DNA of 52,729 nt from Tabrizicola sp. GTDB lineage: Bacteria; Pseudomonadota; Alphaproteobacteria; Rhodobacterales; Rhodobacteraceae. Every line of letters starts with the position of its first letter. The stretch's first letter is position 1. The stretch lies in NCBI RefSeq assembly GCF_030694085.1, contig NZ_JAUXZE010000069.1, positions 1 to 52,729 on the forward strand, in the 5' to 3' direction. The position numbers were made by a program, and so were the translations under genes. Below are positions 51,953-52,729 of this stretch, piece after piece. The notes below the pieces were generated by a model. It worked only from the letters and a program-made list of their open reading frames with translations. It was not told the DNA's origin and did no database searches.

Positions 51953-52729
51953 ATGATCCTGACCCTCGCCTGCCCCGACCGCCCCGGCATCGTCGCCCGC
52001 GTCTCAGCCTTCCTGTTCGAGCGCGGCTGTAACATCCTCGACGCCCAGCAGTTCGACGACGAGGAGACCGGCCGCTTCTTCATGCGCGTGGTGTTCGCCA
52101 GCGACGAGGCCGCCGAGCCGCTGCGGGAGGCCTTCGGCCCCCACGCCGAGGAATTCGGCATGGACTGGACCCTGCGCGATTCGAAGGTGAAGAAGCGGGT
52201 GATGATCCTGGCCTCGCAACAGGATCACTGCCTGGCCGACCTGCTGTACCGCTGGCGGCGCGGCGAGCTGCCCATGACACTCTCCGCCGTGGTCTCCAAC
52301 CACGCCGCCGACACCTATGCCCACCTGGATCTGTCCGGCGTGCCCTTCCACCACTTGCCCGTGACGCGCGACACCAAGATGGAGCAGGAAGCGGCCCTGT
52401 GGCGGCTGATCCAGGACACCGACACCGAGCTGGTCGTGCTCGCCCGCTACATGCAGGTGCTGTCCGACGGCCTGGCCACTAAGCTGGAGGGCCGCTGCAT
52501 CAACATCCACCACTCCTTCCTGCCAGGCTTCAAGGGCGCGCGGCCCTATCACCAGGCCCACCAGCGGGGGGTCAAGGTGATCGGCGCCACGGCCCACTAC
52601 GTCACCGCCGACCTCGACGAGGGGCCGATCATCGAACAGGACGTGGAGCGCATCAGCCACCGCGACACGCCGCGCGACCTGATCCGCAAGGGCCGCGACA
52701 TCGAGCGCCGGGTCCTGGCCCGCGCCGTG
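51953..52729 (+). CDS. purU: purU, formyltetrahydrofolate deformylase (5' part, continues at base 98)
   Basis: Starts [20 protein letters not shown], an ACT domain (about residues 1-80), followed by the formyltransferase-like domain with [19 protein letters not shown] and the catalytic DLDEGPI. The window ends in frame after codon 259; continuing at base 98 gives 20 more codons and a stop, 279 residues in all. It releases formate from 10-formyl-tetrahydrofolate, feeding purine synthesis and balancing C1 units. A housekeeping gene like this is unexpected on a mobilisable plasmid. Confidence 0.92.
   Translation, partial: MILTLACPDRPGIVARVSAFLFERGCNILDAQQFDDEETGRFFMRVVFASDEAAEPLREAFGPHAEEFGMDWTLRDSKVKKRVMILASQQDHCLADLLYRWRRGELPMTLSAVVSNHAADTYAHLDLSGVPFHHLPVTRDTKMEQEAALWRLIQDTDTELVVLARYMQVLSDGLATKLEGRCINIHHSFLPGFKGARPYHQAHQRGVKVIGATAHYVTADLDEGPIIEQDVERISHRDTPRDLIRKGRDIERRVLARAV
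52633..52729 (+). repeat. 97-bp terminal direct repeat, right copy
   Basis: Identical to bases 1-97 and ending at the last base of the window. It lies inside purU, and the reading frame is continuous across the join. Confidence 0.97.

Noticed and set aside
52004..52660. 218-codon leftward frame
   Set aside because: It is antisense to purU, whose domains are clear on the rightward strand.

Overview
The window is best read as one complete circular plasmid of about 52.6 kb from a Caulobacter-like alphaproteobacterium (Caulobacterales). The first 97 bases are repeated exactly as the last 97. Joining the two copies restores an uninterrupted purU gene of 279 codons (51953 to the end, then 98 to 160), so the window is probably a circular contig with terminal redundancy. 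The lineage call rests on the surface-layer genes, whose content and order follow the Caulobacter crescentus rsa/lps locus, on the high GC content, and on the Ti-type mobilisation genes.

Backbone. The replication block has an RPA-family initiator (4981-6009), ten 16-bp iterons (6027-6432), and an AT-rich stretch with a DnaA box (6485-6545). The mobilisation block has traD and traC leftward, a RSF1010-like oriT candidate (9271-9304), a MmcQ-like gene, and a TraA relaxase-helicase (9667-12645). No coupling protein or type IV secretion gene is visible, so the plasmid looks mobilisable rather than self-transmissible. Partition is by a small ParA and a ribbon-helix-helix-type partner (33134-34056). 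A family of GTCCAC/GTGGAC repeats lies before parA, inside its 3' end and at two distant intergenic sites. The first 5 kb holds XRE regulators, a TumE-type toxin-antitoxin pair, a serine recombinase and a tRNA-Thr(CGT) gene.

Cargo 1 (12.7-32.0 kb) is a full S-layer module. It contains an RsaA-like S-layer protein, three intervening genes (a methyltransferase with a regulatory domain, a secreted protein, an unknown), the RsaD and RsaE type I exporter parts, GDP-mannose dehydratase, perosamine N-acetyltransferase, perosamine synthase, two glycosyltransferases, RsaF, and an XRE regulator paired with an unknown protein. It lies between traA and a DUF6118 gene that usually follows traA. It is bracketed by an imperfect duplication of the traA 3' end (about 12.60 and 32.05 kb), which suggests the module was inserted there.

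Cargo 2 (34.0-48.7 kb) is a second surface-polysaccharide region. It holds a GT4 enzyme, an FkbM methyltransferase, a GtrB-like GT2, polytopic membrane proteins, an FAD oxidoreductase, a Wzm/Wzt-type ABC exporter and two methyltransferases. It ends with a SapA-like serralysin metalloprotease whose C-terminal domain matches the N-terminal anchor of the S-layer protein. In Caulobacter, RsaA is exported by type I secretion and attaches to perosamine-containing O-antigen, and SapA is an S-layer-associated protease. The plasmid therefore appears to carry S-layer protein, exporter, attachment polysaccharide, polysaccharide export and surface protease together. The rest (48.9-51.8 kb) holds small unknown genes, a pentapeptide-repeat protein and another XRE regulator, leading into purU.
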